From: Neoakkermansia glycaniphila
Lineage (GTDB): Bacteria > Verrucomicrobiota > Verrucomicrobiia > Verrucomicrobiales > Akkermansiaceae
Reading direction: 5' to 3'
NCBI RefSeq assembly: GCF_001683795.1
Contig: NZ_LIGX01000013.1
Span: forward strand, 1 to 64,000
DNA length: 64,000 nucleotides
Position numbers and translations under genes: made by a program. This document shows positions 63,055 to 64,000 of this stretch, piece by piece. How positions within the stretch are numbered: position 1 is the first letter of the stretch; each line of letters begins with the position of its first letter. Under the pieces are notes generated by a model. That model worked only from the letters and a program-made list of their open reading frames with translations, was not told the origin of the DNA and ran no database searches.

Positions 63055-64000
63055 TCAGGGGGCGACGGAGGCGATGTCTTTGGTGGCGACCCAGCCTCGG
63101 GTTCCGGTGAAGGTTTCGATGTAGGTCCATGCTCCCCGTTTCGCGAGTACGATGAGGGGGGTGGACGGCGTGAGCTGGATGACGGGGGAGCCGGACGGGT
63201 CGGCCGAGGTGCGGGCGGGCGTCGCTTCGAGGACGTAGTAGCGTTCCGCAGCTGTGAGGGTGTCCGGCAGGTGGGGATAGTAGATGTAGTTGGCAAGGCT
63301 GAGGACGAGGACGAGCCCGGCAAGGGTGGAGACGGTGACGGTGAGCGCTTTTCGGCGGCGCGTGAGCATGAGCAGGGAGATGCCTGCCGTGAGGATGGCG
63401 CCGGAGACGATGGCGATGGGGAGCAGGGAGCGGTAGGGCATCCATGTGATCCATTCTTCCTGTGCGCTGAGGTTGGGCGTGATGGCTCCTTCTTTGCGCT
63501 GGATGAAGGCAAGGTTGGCCGCGGCTTCCTTGAGGGCGGGGTTGTGTTCCAGCGCCCGGGCATAGGCGAGGGCGGCGTGGCCGGGTTTGTTCAGGCGGTA
63601 GTTGGCGTTGCCGATGCCGTAGTGGAAGCGTGCGGGGTTGGCGCCGGTGCCGTCAATTTCGCGGAGAGCCTGTTCGTATTGCGAGATGGCCTGGCTGTAT
63701 TGTCCGGCCTTGTAGGATTTGTCTGCCGGGGAGTCCTGCGCCTGCGAGATGCTGTCGAGAGCCGCAAGGGCCATGAGGGCGAGGGCGGCCATGCTGCGGA
63801 CGGCGGTTTTGACGGCGTGGAGCATGCCGTTGCGCTGGTCGTGGGAGAGGGCCGTGGCGTGGGTGTCAGGCTTGAATGCTTCTTCGTCCCTCTGTTTCAG
63901 GATTTGTTCGAGGCTGTCGTTCATCCTGTCGCGGGGGATGTGGGCCTCGATGTAGGCGCCGAGGGCGCGCAGGAAGGGTACGGAGTCCCGGATGGAGGAG
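63055..64000 (-). CDS. BatE-like TPR/SH3 membrane protein, 5' end beyond the window
   Basis: The frame is open from 63055 to the right edge. A possible start at 63924 gives 289 residues. After a helix at about residues 38-60 (from 63924) come TPR repeats (KSYKAGQYSQAISQYEQAL), a pair of transmembrane helices (about 165-185 and 196-215), and an SH3-like domain ending GAWTYIETFTGTRGWV. This is the layout of BatE in the Bat (aerotolerance) operon. Sequence upstream of 63924 stays in frame and is charged, so it may be the C-terminus of a BatD-like part fused to BatE, or the ATG at 63825 could be the real start of the export signal. Confidence 0.7.
   Translation of the reverse strand, partial: SSIRDSVPFLRALGAYIEAHIPRDRMNDSLEQILKQRDEEAFKPDTHATALSHDQRNGMLHAVKTAVRSMAALALMALAALDSISQAQDSPADKSYKAGQYSQAISQYEQALREIDGTGANPARFHYGIGNANYRLNKPGHAALAYARALEHNPALKEAAANLAFIQRKEGAITPNLSAQEEWITWMPYRSLLPIAIVSGAILTAGISLLMLTRRRKALTVTVSTLAGLVLVLSLANYIYYPHLPDTLTAAERYYVLEATPARTSADPSGSPVIQLTPSTPLIVLAKRGAWTYIETFTGTRGWVATKDIASVAP

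Overview
This window looks like a stretch of chromosome from a Verrucomicrobiota bacterium, probably close to Akkermansia. That is inferred from gene content: a secreted sulfatase, a GH20 hexosaminidase, a secreted metzincin with a carbohydrate-binding-like tail, GDP-fucose genes, a TPR-secretin protein and many small lipoproteins. No rRNA is present to prove it. DNA is fairly GC-rich except at the left edge. Core genes (rpoD, rpsO, prfB, trmD, hisG, sucCD, folD, purN, truA, parE) are scattered among envelope and glycan genes. No complete mobile element and no CRISPR array was seen.

Layout. 1-780: an AT-rich TIR-domain gene cut by the window edge, then about 400 bp without a gene. 780-8.7 kb: O-acyltransferase, a small secreted protein, then on the minus strand a PiT phosphate transporter, a PhoR-like kinase and a sulfatase. 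8.7-13.5 kb: a tight minus-strand set pdhA-pdhB-pdhC-lpxI-xth plus a secreted protein, divergent from bioB. 14.6-19.5 kb: secreted esterase, NlpC-like lipoprotein, ABC-2 permease with a RelE-like small protein upstream, and two tandem paralogous lipoproteins. 19.8-25.9 kb: tRNA-Val, apaG, GT2 glycosyltransferase plus L,D-transpeptidase, truA and another lipoprotein. 26-32.4 kb: minus-strand run parE-uppS-manC-ruvX and, separately, gmd-fcl; manC, gmd and fcl together make GDP-mannose and GDP-L-fucose. 32.6-38.2 kb: transglutaminase-like protein, purN, metzincin, sucCD. 38.3-42.1 kb: solitary tyrosine recombinase, GH20, GT8. 42.1-50.9 kb: rpsO, folD, acyltransferase, AsmA-like membrane protein, secretin and rpoD. 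51-60.2 kb: N-carbamoylputrescine amidase, DUF3472 protein, hisG, a 34-residue COX24-like protein, a zinc-type ArsR/P-type ATPase pair, a Ca2+-type P-ATPase and a lipoprotein. 60.2-64 kb: prfB (with programmed frameshift)-trmD, a sugar nucleotidyltransferase and a BatE-like TPR protein that stays open to the right edge.

Themes worth following. Several promoters with near-consensus -35/-10 boxes at 17 bp (once 16 bp) spacing place the transcription start at, or a few bases before, the start codon, which suggests leaderless or near-leaderless mRNAs. RpoD carries two copies of region 1.1. The GH20 enzyme has an altered catalytic pair. A perfect inverted repeat sits just upstream of the phosphate transporter promoter. 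The + strand is G-rich in most places sampled although about two thirds of the genes lie on the minus strand.
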